The position numbers were made by a program, and so were the translations under genes. The notes beneath the pieces are model-generated. The model searched no databases. It was not told where the DNA came from and saw nothing but the letters and a program-made list of their open reading frames with translations. A stretch of 48,080 bases of DNA. Origin: Pseudomonas helleri (GTDB taxonomy: Bacteria; Pseudomonadota; Gammaproteobacteria; Pseudomonadales; Pseudomonadaceae). Below, in pieces: positions 14,790 to 23,569 of the stretch; the stretch's first letter is position 1; each line of letters starts with the position of its first letter. The stretch lies in the NCBI RefSeq assembly GCF_009600315.1, contig NZ_WIWC01000041.1:1-48080 (forward strand), given 5' to 3'.

Positions 14790-17567
14790 ATGCCTTCTCC
14801 GCGTTTGCGTTGCGTCAGTCGTACTGGTTACCGATCGTTGTCTCTAGCCCTGTTGCTGGGCTTGCCCACACTGACTTTCGCAGCCTCCCCTGTGTCTGAC
14901 TCCCAGAACAGTCGCGAGCTACAACAGCATTTCCAGATTGCCGCGCAACCACTGAGCGCGGCATTGATTGCGTTTTCACAGCAATCGGGCTGGCAGGTCA
15001 GCGCGGAAAGCACCCTGCTCACCGGCCTGAACAGCGCGCCGGTGGACGGCAGCATGAGCCCGGAAAAAGCCTTGGCGCGACTGTTGCGCAACAGTGGCCT
15101 GCAATGGGAAGTGACCTCGCCCGAGAGCGCTTCGATCCTGCCACCAGCAGAAAGCGATGTACTACAGATCAAAAGCACGCCGATTACGGCGATGGACTCC
15201 GTGTTCCAGGGCGAACAGGTGATTGATCGGCAAATGATCGAGAGCCTGCCTTCAGGTAACGGTGACATCACCAGCCTGCTGCGCACCAACCCTAACGTGC
15301 AATTCGACAACAATCAGCTGAGCAGCAAGACGCCCGGCGAAATTGCACCTGCCGACATCAGCATCAACGGCGCCCGACCTTGGCAAAACCTGTTTGTGGT
15401 CGATGGCATGAGCATGAACAACGACCTCGATCCCGGCAGTAGCACAGACAATTTCTCTGAGATTTCGGGGCGCAGTCAGGGCCTTGCGCTGGACACCGAC
15501 TTGCTCGAAGACATCAAGGTCTATGACAGCAACGTCCCCGTCGAATTTGGCGGCTTTAACGGCGGCGTGGTCGAGGCCAATACCCGCGACCCCAAAAAGG
15601 ACTTTCACGGCAAGGTGTCTGTGCAAATGTCGCGTTCGGAATGGACCCGCTATCACCTCAACGAAGATGATCCGGATCTTGAAAACTTCGAAGCAGGCTT
15701 CGGAAACAACAGCCAACCCGAGTTCAAGAAAATCATCACTCGCGCCACCCTCGAAGGGTACTTGACCGACAACTTCGGCTTGATGGGAAGCTTCTCCCGC
15801 AAAGACTCGACTATCCCGACACGGGTATTCGCCGCCTCCAACCAAAATGAATCAGCCGACGCCGCGCAAGTTCAGACCCGACGCATCGACAACTACTTTC
15901 TCAAAGCCGTCTGGCAGGTTAATGAAGACTGGAAGCTGGACGTCAGCCTGACCCACGCCCCGGAAACTGCGAAGACGTTTGGCCCTGCCTCGATCTATTC
16001 GGCCCGGGAAATGGAGGCGGGAGGCGACAGCTTGAGCGCACGTTTGGTGTGGAATGCGCCGCTGGCCCGAGTTGAACAAAACCTCAGCTGGAGCGAACTG
16101 AATACGTCACGCTACTCCGAAAGCGATTACCTGATTTTCTGGCGTTCATCCACGACCAAAGACTGGAGCACTTCAGCGGTTGCCTCCGAGGGCGGTTTTG
16201 GCGACATCGAAGAAACCCAAAAAACCCTGGCTTACAAGCTCAAGGCCGACTGGAACAGTTTCAATTGGCTAGGCCTGGATCACTCCATACAAACCGGCCT
16301 TGAGCTGTCGCAAAGCTCGGCCAGTTATGAACGCAACAAGCCCCATAGCAGTTACACCGTCGCCTCCACCAGCACATGCGTGGGCAACGATCCTTATTGC
16401 TCGATTGGCACCACCAAAGAGGGATGGCCCGGGCAATACGCCAACAAGATGACTGTCAGTCAGGGCAAGGTCGCCTTCGACACCCGCTCGTGGGCGTTAT
16501 ACCTGCAAGACGAAATGCGTTACGGACGGCTCACCGTCAGACCCGGCGTACGCATCGACGGCGACGACTACATGAACCAGACCACTGTCGCGCCTCGTCT
16601 CGCCATCGAGCTGGACGTGTTCGGCGATAACAAGACCCGCATCACCGGCGGCGCCAACCGCTACTACGGGCGCAACCTGTACGCCTATCGCCTACGCGAC
16701 GGCATCGCCGCCATGGGCACCGAATACAGTCGTATCAACCAGGCTTCTGAATGGGTGAAGGATAAGCAAAACGCCAATGACAGCAAGTTCAACCAGTTGA
16801 AAGTGCCGTATGACGACGAGCTGACCCTGGGCCTGAGTCATGTGCAATGGGACACCGAGTTCGCCGTCAAATACGTCAAACGCATGGGTCGCGAGCAAGT
16901 CAGCCGCGCGTGGGGCTCGCAAATTGGTGAGCCGTCAGAAGACACCAGCACACTGGCCGCCAACTACTACACCTATTACAACGGCGGCAAAAGTGACGCC
17001 GACATCTACACCCTGACCATTACCCCGCTGCAAGCCTTTACGCTGGGCAGCACCCGCACCTCGGGTCAGTTCGCCATGGACTGGAGCAAAATCAACAACA
17101 CCGGCCTGTCGAGCTATACCGCCAGCATCGGCGCGACCTATGTTGAAGATCCGACGATCCAGTACGACGGCAAGTTCATGAAGTATTCCGACATGCCCGC
17201 AACCAATTACAACCGCCCCTGGACTGCGCGCCTGACCACCATCACCGAAATTGAGCCCTTGCACCTGACCTGGAGTAACTTCCTGCGCTATCGCGACGGT
17301 TATCGTCGAATTGCCGTCACCGGCAAAAAGGTCCAGTACGAGGGCAAGGACGCCTATGTGTGGGCCGAAACACCGTTTTCCGGGGCGCTGACCTGGGACA
17401 CCCGCATCGCGTGGGAAGTCCCTACGGCCAAAGACCAGGCAGTGTTCGTCAACCTCGACGTGACCAATCTGCTGGATAAGCAAATCGTCGGCGCCACCGA
17501 AACAAGCGGCCTGCCCACCTATGAAGTCGGCCGCCAATTCATGCTGGAAGTAGGGTACAAATTTTGA
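14790..17567 (+). CDS. TonB-dependent receptor with N-terminal signalling domain
   Basis: This outer-membrane transducer has 925 residues. A signal peptide (about 1-31) is followed by an STN signalling domain at about 46-110 (FQIAAQPLSAALIAF...SGLQWEV). The plug spans about 135-265 (IESLPSGNGDITSLLRTNPNVQ, shown in part; then DISINGARPWQNLFVVDGM) and a long barrel follows, ending in an aromatic VGYKF signature. The plug is not one I recognise from named siderophore receptors. Cys530 and Cys537 (TCVGNDPYCS) could form a disulphide in an outer loop. The ATG at 14790 is used; an in-frame GTG at 14757 would add 11 residues and spoil the signal peptide. The ligand is unknown. Confidence 0.9.
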   Translation: MPSPRLRCVSRTGYRSLSLALLLGLPTLTFAASPVSDSQNSRELQQHFQIAAQPLSAALIAFSQQSGWQVSAESTLLTGLNSAPVDGSMSPEKALARLLRNSGLQWEVTSPESASILPPAESDVLQIKSTPITAMDSVFQGEQVIDRQMIESLPSGNGDITSLLRTNPNVQFDNNQLSSKTPGEIAPADISINGARPWQNLFVVDGMSMNNDLDPGSSTDNFSEISGRSQGLALDTDLLEDIKVYDSNVPVEFGGFNGGVVEANTRDPKKDFHGKVSVQMSRSEWTRYHLNEDDPDLENFEAGFGNNSQPEFKKIITRATLEGYLTDNFGLMGSFSRKDSTIPTRVFAASNQNESADAAQVQTRRIDNYFLKAVWQVNEDWKLDVSLTHAPETAKTFGPASIYSAREMEAGGDSLSARLVWNAPLARVEQNLSWSELNTSRYSESDYLIFWRSSTTKDWSTSAVASEGGFGDIEETQKTLAYKLKADWNSFNWLGLDHSIQTGLELSQSSASYERNKPHSSYTVASTSTCVGNDPYCSIGTTKEGWPGQYANKMTVSQGKVAFDTRSWALYLQDEMRYGRLTVRPGVRIDGDDYMNQTTVAPRLAIELDVFGDNKTRITGGANRYYGRNLYAYRLRDGIAAMGTEYSRINQASEWVKDKQNANDSKFNQLKVPYDDELTLGLSHVQWDTEFAVKYVKRMGREQVSRAWGSQIGEPSEDTSTLAANYYTYYNGGKSDADIYTLTITPLQAFTLGSTRTSGQFAMDWSKINNTGLSSYTASIGATYVEDPTIQYDGKFMKYSDMPATNYNRPWTARLTTITEIEPLHLTWSNFLRYRDGYRRIAVTGKKVQYEGKDAYVWAETPFSGALTWDTRIAWEVPTAKDQAVFVNLDVTNLLDKQIVGATETSGLPTYEVGRQFMLEVGYKF

Positions 17568-18673
17568 ATCGCCTGATGTTCTGCCTCAGTCTCGCAGCGG
17601 CGCTCAGCAGCCCGAGCGCGCTAGCCGCCACTGCCTGCGATGAGAAGGCTGGCGATTACGCTACTTGCATCGCCCCGTTATATCGCCAACCCATCGCCCA
17701 ATGGCCTGCGCCGCAAGTGGATGCCGATGTTAACTGGCAGGAAATGGCCGCCCTGCCCGACCACGCGCCCGCACCACCCGAAAACCCGTTCAGCGACGCC
17801 AAGGCCGAGCTGGGCAAAAAACTCTTTAACGACCCCAAGCTATCGCGCTCCGGGCAAATTGCCTGCGCTTCCTGCCATGAAGCCGACATGGCCTTTGCCG
17901 ATGGTCGTCGCGTGTCTTTTGGCCATGACCGCCAGAACGGTCGACGCAACGCCCCCAGCCTGGTGATGAGTGGCTACAGTTCCATGCTGTTTTGGGACGG
18001 TCGGGGCGGCAGCCTTGAGCAACAAGCCATGCACCCCATCGTCGACCCGGTGGAAATGGCCTTCGATATTCCGCAATTGCTTGAACGGCTCAATGCAGAT
18101 CCCGACTACCGCGAACAATATGCGCAGATTTTTGGCGATGGCCCGATTACCACCGAACGCACCGGGCAAGCACTGGCTACGTTCCAGCGCACGCTGGTCA
18201 AAAGCACGCGCAACACCGCCTTTGAGCAATTACTGCGTGGGCGTCCACAGCGCATGAACGATGAACAGCTCTACGGCCTGCATCTGTTCCGCACCAAAGC
18301 CCGCTGCATGAACTGCCACTTCGGCCCGGCCCTGAGCGACGAACAGTTCCACAACGTCGGCCTGAGCTATTACGGACGCGCAAAATACGAGGACTTGGGG
18401 CGCTATGAAGTGACGCGCAAGCCGGAAGACGTGGGCGCCTTCCGCACACCGTCTTTACGGCTGGTGATGAAAACCGCGCCGTGGATGCACAACGGCCTGT
18501 TCGTCAACATGGAGGGCACGCTGGCCTTCTACAACATGGGCATGCCGCGCCCGCGCCCCAACGCCGAGCAAGTCAATGACCCACTGTTCCCGACCACCAG
18601 TGAGCGTTTGAAACCGCTGGGTCTGGACAAGGTTGAACTCAAGGCATTGCGCAGTTTTCTGGATACGCTGTAG
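17564..18673 (+). CDS. Di-haem c-type peroxidase (CcpA/MauG family)
   Basis: This 369-residue periplasmic protein has a signal peptide ending ALAA and two CXXCH haem sites, CASCH (101-105) and CMNCH (248-252). Family motifs between them include GRRNAPSL (126-133), FWDGR with Trp144 and LEQQA with Glu152. Bacterial members reduce peroxide or, as in MauG and MbnH, oxidise protein tryptophans. It starts at a TTG overlapping the receptor stop by four bases (TTGA), with AGGG eight bases before. The next in-frame ATG (17576) lacks a ribosome site. Tight coupling to the receptor implies a shared job. Cys25 and Cys35 may form a disulphide. Which haem is catalytic and its substrate were not determined. 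Confidence 0.88.
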   Translation: MNRLMFCLSLAAALSSPSALAATACDEKAGDYATCIAPLYRQPIAQWPAPQVDADVNWQEMAALPDHAPAPPENPFSDAKAELGKKLFNDPKLSRSGQIACASCHEADMAFADGRRVSFGHDRQNGRRNAPSLVMSGYSSMLFWDGRGGSLEQQAMHPIVDPVEMAFDIPQLLERLNADPDYREQYAQIFGDGPITTERTGQALATFQRTLVKSTRNTAFEQLLRGRPQRMNDEQLYGLHLFRTKARCMNCHFGPALSDEQFHNVGLSYYGRAKYEDLGRYEVTRKPEDVGAFRTPSLRLVMKTAPWMHNGLFVNMEGTLAFYNMGMPRPRPNAEQVNDPLFPTTSERLKPLGLDKVELKALRSFLDTL

Positions 18674-18734
18674 CCGGGCAAGCACCACAGTTCGTCGCAG
18701 GTGCGCAATTGGACGCTGGGTCAAGCGTACTTGA

Positions 18735-18760
18735 GAAACAATATCGTTTATTATTGTTTC
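18735..18760. promoter_or_regulatory. AT-rich palindrome before the iron ABC genes
   Basis: GAAACAATA (18735-18743) and TATTGTTTC (18752-18760) are a perfect 9-bp inverted repeat around TCGTTTAT. It lies 35 bases before the iron-binding-protein start, where a Fur or similar repressor operator is expected. The match to the Fur consensus is only partial. Confidence 0.5.
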
Positions 18761-18794
18761 AAGTTTTGTAGTACCCCAGCGAGGAACCCAGCGA

Positions 18795-19820
18795 ATGATG
18801 CTCCGAAATACCCAGCTTGCAACATTTCTACTGCGCAGTTTGTCCATCGCAACGCTTGGCCTGACCCTGCTCGCTCCCGCCGCTTACGCAGCCGACCCTG
18901 TCACCTTGACCCTGTACAACGGCCAGCACAAAGAGGTTGGCGACAACCTTGCTGCTGCCTTTGAAGCCAAGACCGGCATCCACGTCAACGTGCGCAAAGG
19001 CAGCAGCAACCAGTTGGCCAGCCAGATCGTCGAAGAAGGCGACCGCTCGCCTGCCGATGTGTTCTACGCCGAAGAATCGCCACCGCTCAACAGCCTTGGC
19101 GAACAGGGCCTGCTGGCCAAAGCCGACGACAGCACCCTGCAAGCGCTGCCCAAGGAATACGTGGCGGCCAATGGCACCTGGATCGGCGTAACCGCGCGTA
19201 CCCGCGTTGTCGCGTTCAACCCCAACAAGATCAAGGAAGAAGAACTGCCCAAGTCGGTTCTGGATTTCGCCGGCCCTGAATGGCAAGGCAAAGTGGGTTT
19301 CGTACCGACCAGCGGCGCATTCCAGGAACAGGCCGTGGCCATCATCAAGATGCATGGTCGTGACGCCGCTGAAGAATGGCTGACCGGCCTGCGCGCCTTC
19401 GGCAAGACCTACACCAACAACATGGTGGCACTTAAAGCCGTCGAGAACGGCGAAGTGGCCGCGGTACTGGTCAACAATTACTACTGGTTCGCCTTGCAGC
19501 GCGAGAAAGGCAAGCTGGACTCCAAACTGCACTACTTCACAGATGGCGATGCGGGCGGCTTGATTACCGTGTCCAGTGCTGGTGTGGTCAAGGCCACCAA
19601 GCACCCTAAAGAAGCTCAGCAATTGCTGGCATACATGGCCAGCGAAGAAGGCCAGCGGGTGATCACCAACACCACCGCTGAATACCCGATGCGCAAAGGC
19701 ATGGTGTCGGAACGCGGCCTCAAGCCGTTTGAAGAACTGCAAGCCCCTAAAATCACCCCGGCCGACCTTGGCAACGCTGACGAAGCGCTGGAGCTTGAAC
19801 AAGAAGTAGGCCTGCTCTGA
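18795..19820 (+). CDS. Ferric-iron ABC transporter, periplasmic binding protein
   Basis: This 341-residue protein of the FbpA/HitA/FutA type binds ferric iron for import. Its signal peptide ends AAYAAD at about residue 33. The mature start VTLTLYNGQHKE is followed by an SSNQLASQIVEEG region, PADVFYAEESPPL, and the tandem-tyrosine motif NNYYW, typical iron ligands of this group. GAGGA lies nine bases before the first of two adjacent ATGs. The stop overlaps the permease start by one base (TGATG). A palindromic operator-like site lies upstream. No ATPase gene follows, so the ATP-binding subunit must come from elsewhere. Confidence 0.93.
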   Translation: MMLRNTQLATFLLRSLSIATLGLTLLAPAAYAADPVTLTLYNGQHKEVGDNLAAAFEAKTGIHVNVRKGSSNQLASQIVEEGDRSPADVFYAEESPPLNSLGEQGLLAKADDSTLQALPKEYVAANGTWIGVTARTRVVAFNPNKIKEEELPKSVLDFAGPEWQGKVGFVPTSGAFQEQAVAIIKMHGRDAAEEWLTGLRAFGKTYTNNMVALKAVENGEVAAVLVNNYYWFALQREKGKLDSKLHYFTDGDAGGLITVSSAGVVKATKHPKEAQQLLAYMASEEGQRVITNTTAEYPMRKGMVSERGLKPFEELQAPKITPADLGNADEALELEQEVGLL

Positions 19821-21373
19821 TGCTGTCTGCCGCCCAACCTGCGCGCTTTACCCTGAAACGTAAAAGGCCTTCGATCTGGCTGCTGTTGCCCGTGCTGTTT
19901 CTGGTGGGCCTCAGCCTGTTGCCACTGCTGTATGTGGGCACAAAGGCCTGGCAAGCCGGATGGGCGCAAGCGGTGCATCTGTTGTGGCGGCCGTTTGTCT
20001 TTGGCCTGATGCGCAACACCTTGCTGCTGATGGTCGGCGTGACTGTCACCTGTGCGCTGGTGGGTTTGTCGCTGGCCTGGTTGCTGGAGCGCAGCAACTT
20101 GCCGGGCCGGCGGCTGTGGGGCGTGATCCTGTGCCTGCCGTTTGCCGTTCCGGCGTTTGTCAGCAGTTTTACCTGGGTGTCGCTGAGCGCCAGCTTTGAG
20201 GGGTTGGGCGGGGCCATTCTGGTGATGAGCCTGTCCAAATACCCGCTGATTTTTCTGCCGGTGGCGGCGACCTTGCGCAACCTCGACCCGGCGCTCGAAG
20301 AATCGGCTCGCACCTTGGGCCAGAATCGCTGGGGGGTGTTTTTTACCATCACCCTGCCGCTGCTCTGGCCCTCCCTGCTGGCCGGATCGCTGCTGATTGC
20401 TCTGCATATGCTGGTGGAATTCGGCGCATTGTCGATCATTGGTTTGCAGACGTTTACCACGGCGATTTATCAGCAGTTCGAATTGGAGTTCAGCAATGCC
20501 AATGCGGCAATGCTGTCAGCCGTGTTGCTGGTGATGTGTTTGAGCCTGCTGTGGCTGGAACTGAAAGTGCGTGGCAAAGGCCGTCATATTCGGATTGGTC
20601 AGGGTGCAGCGCGGCGTGCCGAGCAAGTACGGCTGGGCAAGTGGTCGTTGCTGGGTCAGGTGTATTGCCTGGCACTGGCAGTGATTGGCAGCGGTGTTCC
20701 GCTGGGCATGCTGGTGTACTGGCTGGTCAAAGGCAGTTCTGCGGCGTTCCCGATGGCCGAGATTGGCGAAGCGCTGGTTTCGTCGTTGTCACTCGCGCTG
20801 GGCGGCGCGGCGCTGTGTCTGGTGCTGGCGGTGCCGGTCGGCTTGCTGGTGGTGCGCTATAAAGGCCAACTGGCGATCTGGGCGGAACGTTTGCCGTATC
20901 TGCTGCATGCCCTGCCAGGGCTGGTGATTGCCTTGGCGCTGGTGTATTTCTCGCTGCATTACGTGCCAGCGCTGTACCAGACCTCGGCGTTGCTGTTGAT
21001 TGCTTATGCTCTGCTGTTTTTGCCGCTGGCGCAGGCGCCGATCCGCACGGCGCTGAACAAGGCGGCTCCGCAGCTTGAAGAGGCGGCTCGAACACTGGGC
21101 GCCTCGTCGTTCACGGCGTTTTGCCGGGTGACGTTGCCGATCATCTTTCCAGCACTGGGGGCGGCGTTCGCGCTGGTGTTTCTGGATGCAATGAAGGAAC
21201 TGACAGCGACGTTGCTGCTGAGCCCTACAGGGTTGAATACCTTAGCGACGCAAGTGTGGTCGCATACGTCGAACATTGAATTCGCGGCGGCAGCGCCCTA
21301 TGCGGCGCTGCTGATTTTAGTGTCAGGGTTGCCGGTTTACTTGCTGACGACGCGGATGTATTTGAGCCGCTGA
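19820..21373 (+). CDS. Ferric-iron ABC transporter permease (FbpB/SfuB type)
   Basis: This 517-residue inner-membrane protein is a fused dimer of two permease domains with about six segments each. Each half carries an EAA loop that contacts the ATPase: EESARTLGQNRWGVFFTITLP in the first (shown only to mark it, about residue 155 on) and EEAARTLGASSFTAFCRVTLP near 417 in the second. It forms an operon with the binding protein upstream. A REP pair follows eight bases after the stop and may end the transcript. The partner ATPase is absent from the window. Confidence 0.93.
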   Translation: MLSAAQPARFTLKRKRPSIWLLLPVLFLVGLSLLPLLYVGTKAWQAGWAQAVHLLWRPFVFGLMRNTLLLMVGVTVTCALVGLSLAWLLERSNLPGRRLWGVILCLPFAVPAFVSSFTWVSLSASFEGLGGAILVMSLSKYPLIFLPVAATLRNLDPALEESARTLGQNRWGVFFTITLPLLWPSLLAGSLLIALHMLVEFGALSIIGLQTFTTAIYQQFELEFSNANAAMLSAVLLVMCLSLLWLELKVRGKGRHIRIGQGAARRAEQVRLGKWSLLGQVYCLALAVIGSGVPLGMLVYWLVKGSSAAFPMAEIGEALVSSLSLALGGAALCLVLAVPVGLLVVRYKGQLAIWAERLPYLLHALPGLVIALALVYFSLHYVPALYQTSALLLIAYALLFLPLAQAPIRTALNKAAPQLEEAARTLGASSFTAFCRVTLPIIFPALGAAFALVFLDAMKELTATLLLSPTGLNTLATQVWSHTSNIEFAAAAPYAALLILVSGLPVYLLTTRMYLSR

Positions 21374-21381
21374 ATACGCCT

Positions 21382-21493
21382 GCCCTCACCCCAACCCTCT
21401 CCCAGAGGGAGAGGGGGCTAGATTGAGGCGTTTCGCAAATCCGCTTTTGCCTTTAGTCCCCTCTCCCTCCGGGAGAGGGCTAGGGTGAGGGGC
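21382..21493. repeat. REP-type inverted pair, CCTCACCC family
   Basis: Two oppositely oriented copies (GCCCTCACCCCAACCCTCTC at 21382-21401, then CTCCGGGAGAGGGCTAGGG to GGGGC at the far end) flank about 40 bases. The pair lies between the convergent permease and chemoreceptor genes, nine bases from each stop. Confidence 0.8.
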
Positions 21494-21501
21494 TTTTGAT
21501 C

Positions 21502-23436
21502 TCAAGCCCGAAACTGCCCCAAACTCGCCTTCAACTGCGCCGCCAAACCATCCAGCACTTTGCCACTGGCCGTGGTTTCATTCACCGCCTGCGCCGCCCG
21601 CTCGGACTGCGCATGAATAACCTCAACTCGCCCCCGCACCGCATGCGCACCCTGCGCCTGATGCACCGCCGCTTTCGTCGCATCACCAATGGCCGCGTGC
21701 ACTTGTTCAACCGACGCTTGCACCGTTTTCTGCAATTGCACACTGCCACGTAGCACCGCCAACCCTTCATCGGCCTGACGCCCCGCCAGCCCAATGGCCG
21801 TCACCGCCTCTTTCGCGCCCTGCTGCAAGGCCACTATATGCGCCTGAATATCGCCCGTTGAACGTTGCGTCTTGCTCGCCAGCGCCCGCACTTCATCGGC
21901 CACCACGGCAAACCCGCGCCCGGTTTCGCCCGCCCGCGCCGCCTCGATGGCCGCGTTCAAGGCCAACAGGTTGGTCTGTTCGGCAATCCCGTGAATCACC
22001 GTCAACACCACTTCAATTTGCTCACTCTGGCGAGCCAGCCGCTCTATCACCTTGGCACCCTCGCCCACTTGCCCCGCCAAGGCTTCAATCAATCCACCAA
22101 CTTGCGCCGAGGTACGGGTGTTTTCATCGGTGGCCTGACGAATATCCAGCACTTGCTTAAGTGCCGCCTGCATCGCATGGCTTTCAGCCTGCGCATCGTC
22201 TGCCATGGTCGACAGTGCGGCCAGACTTTGTGCCACTTCGTCACGCTGCAATTGCGCGGCGGCATTGGCCCCGGCATTGCGTACAGTCATGGCGCCGATC
22301 TCGACCCCGGTTCGCTGCGCCACATCGCCGGCCTCGCGCACAATCGGTTGGAGTTTGTCGATAAACCGATTGACCGCTGCGGCCATGTCGCCAATTTCAT
22401 CCTTGCTGTGCAGGCCGACACGCTTGGTCAAATCGCCGTCGCCCGCCGCCAGATCATTCAGTGCGCCGATCAGCAGCAGCAATTTGTTCACCACTCGCCG
22501 CCCCAGTACCACGGCCAACAACAAGAGCACGCCCAAGCCGACAATCGCCAAGCCCACACCAATCCGCCACCGCAATGTATCCGCCGCCTCACGCACGGTC
22601 TGTGCGGTATTGGCTTGCATCTGCGCGGCCGCCGCTTGAGCCGACTGCAAACGGGCGCCCAAGGCCGCCGAGCTGTCGCTGGCAGCACCTTGCAGGCTTT
22701 CGCCGACCAACTGCTCACTGTTGACGATCAGTGTCGCAAAGCGTTTATCCAGCGCCGCCAGATCCTCTTCCAGCGACGCCGTGGAAACACCCATCAGCAC
22801 TTTGCCGATTTCGACACCATTAGGGCTGATGGGCGCTTCGAGGTAGTACACCGCCGGGTCGTTACGGGCCGCGCTCAAGACCTTGTCCAAGGCTCGCTCA
22901 CCTTGGCCCTTTTCCAACAGGGTTTTGTTGATCGGGTTGTCACGATTGAGATAGCGCGTCAGGTGCTGACCTGCCGCATCGTCATACACCACAAACAACA
23001 CATTGGGATTACGTTGAGCGCGGCGGGCAAACTCAGACAGGGTGGGCACATCGTTGTCCCAAATGGCCCGCGGTGCCACAGCCGCCAGTAACTGCGCCAT
23101 GTCGTTGGCTGAGTCCTTGAGGTTCTTTTCCATCAAATCCCACAGCTGCGTCTGCTCTTCTTTCAAGCGCGGCGCCAGGCCCGCGGTTAGACGCTGGCGA
23201 GTATGGGCTGACAGCTCATCAAGGCTGTTTTTGACCTCCTGACTGGCCTGCTGCAACTCAACCGTCAGTTTTTGGCTGTCTGCGCCCAGACGCGCGTCCA
23301 GATCAGCTTCTAATGCGGTCACGGTGCTCCGAGTCAGTGCAACCGCCACCAGCACCTGCACCAAAAGGGCGATACCGAGGGTAACGAACACAGGCCTTAA
23401 CAAGCGACTTTGTAACAGTGAGAGAACGGCAGACAC
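21502..23436 (-). CDS. Methyl-accepting chemotaxis protein
   Basis: This 644-residue transmembrane chemoreceptor has TM1 at about 15-34, a long periplasmic ligand domain (35-290), TM2 at 291-312, a HAMP domain (GDGDLTKRVGLHSKDEIGDM), and a signalling hairpin whose tip reads EQTNLLALNAAIEAARAGE. The ligand domain contains ILFVVYDDAAG-like strand patterning (VLFVVYDDAAGQHL) and an AVYYLEAPI strand, suggesting a single Cache/PAS-like fold flanked by long helices. There is no C-terminal CheR-binding pentapeptide. The start is GTG at 23436 with GAGGGG eight bases upstream. It lies between the iron uptake genes and purA. The ligand is unknown. Confidence 0.92.
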   Translation of the reverse strand: MSAVLSLLQSRLLRPVFVTLGIALLVQVLVAVALTRSTVTALEADLDARLGADSQKLTVELQQASQEVKNSLDELSAHTRQRLTAGLAPRLKEEQTQLWDLMEKNLKDSANDMAQLLAAVAPRAIWDNDVPTLSEFARRAQRNPNVLFVVYDDAAGQHLTRYLNRDNPINKTLLEKGQGERALDKVLSAARNDPAVYYLEAPISPNGVEIGKVLMGVSTASLEEDLAALDKRFATLIVNSEQLVGESLQGAASDSSAALGARLQSAQAAAAQMQANTAQTVREAADTLRWRIGVGLAIVGLGVLLLLAVVLGRRVVNKLLLLIGALNDLAAGDGDLTKRVGLHSKDEIGDMAAAVNRFIDKLQPIVREAGDVAQRTGVEIGAMTVRNAGANAAAQLQRDEVAQSLAALSTMADDAQAESHAMQAALKQVLDIRQATDENTRTSAQVGGLIEALAGQVGEGAKVIERLARQSEQIEVVLTVIHGIAEQTNLLALNAAIEAARAGETGRGFAVVADEVRALASKTQRSTGDIQAHIVALQQGAKEAVTAIGLAGRQADEGLAVLRGSVQLQKTVQASVEQVHAAIGDATKAAVHQAQGAHAVRGRVEVIHAQSERAAQAVNETTASGKVLDGLAAQLKASLGQFRA

Positions 23437-23525
23437 AAGAAACCCCTCTACATGCGTGCCATTATTTTGATGGCACTTTTATGGAGGTTTCTACAGCAAG
23501 GGTCGTGCCGCTTGGCGGACAGAAA

Positions 23526-23551
23526 CAACAAAGGGCCCCGAAGGGCCCTTT
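23526..23551 (-). terminator. Terminator of purA
   Basis: On the minus strand AAAGGGCCC-TTCG-GGGCCCTTT is followed by GTTGTTTC. A 9-bp GC-rich stem with a stable TTCG loop lies 19 bases after the purA stop. Confidence 0.88.
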
Positions 23552-23569
23552 GCTTTACATCGCTACGAC

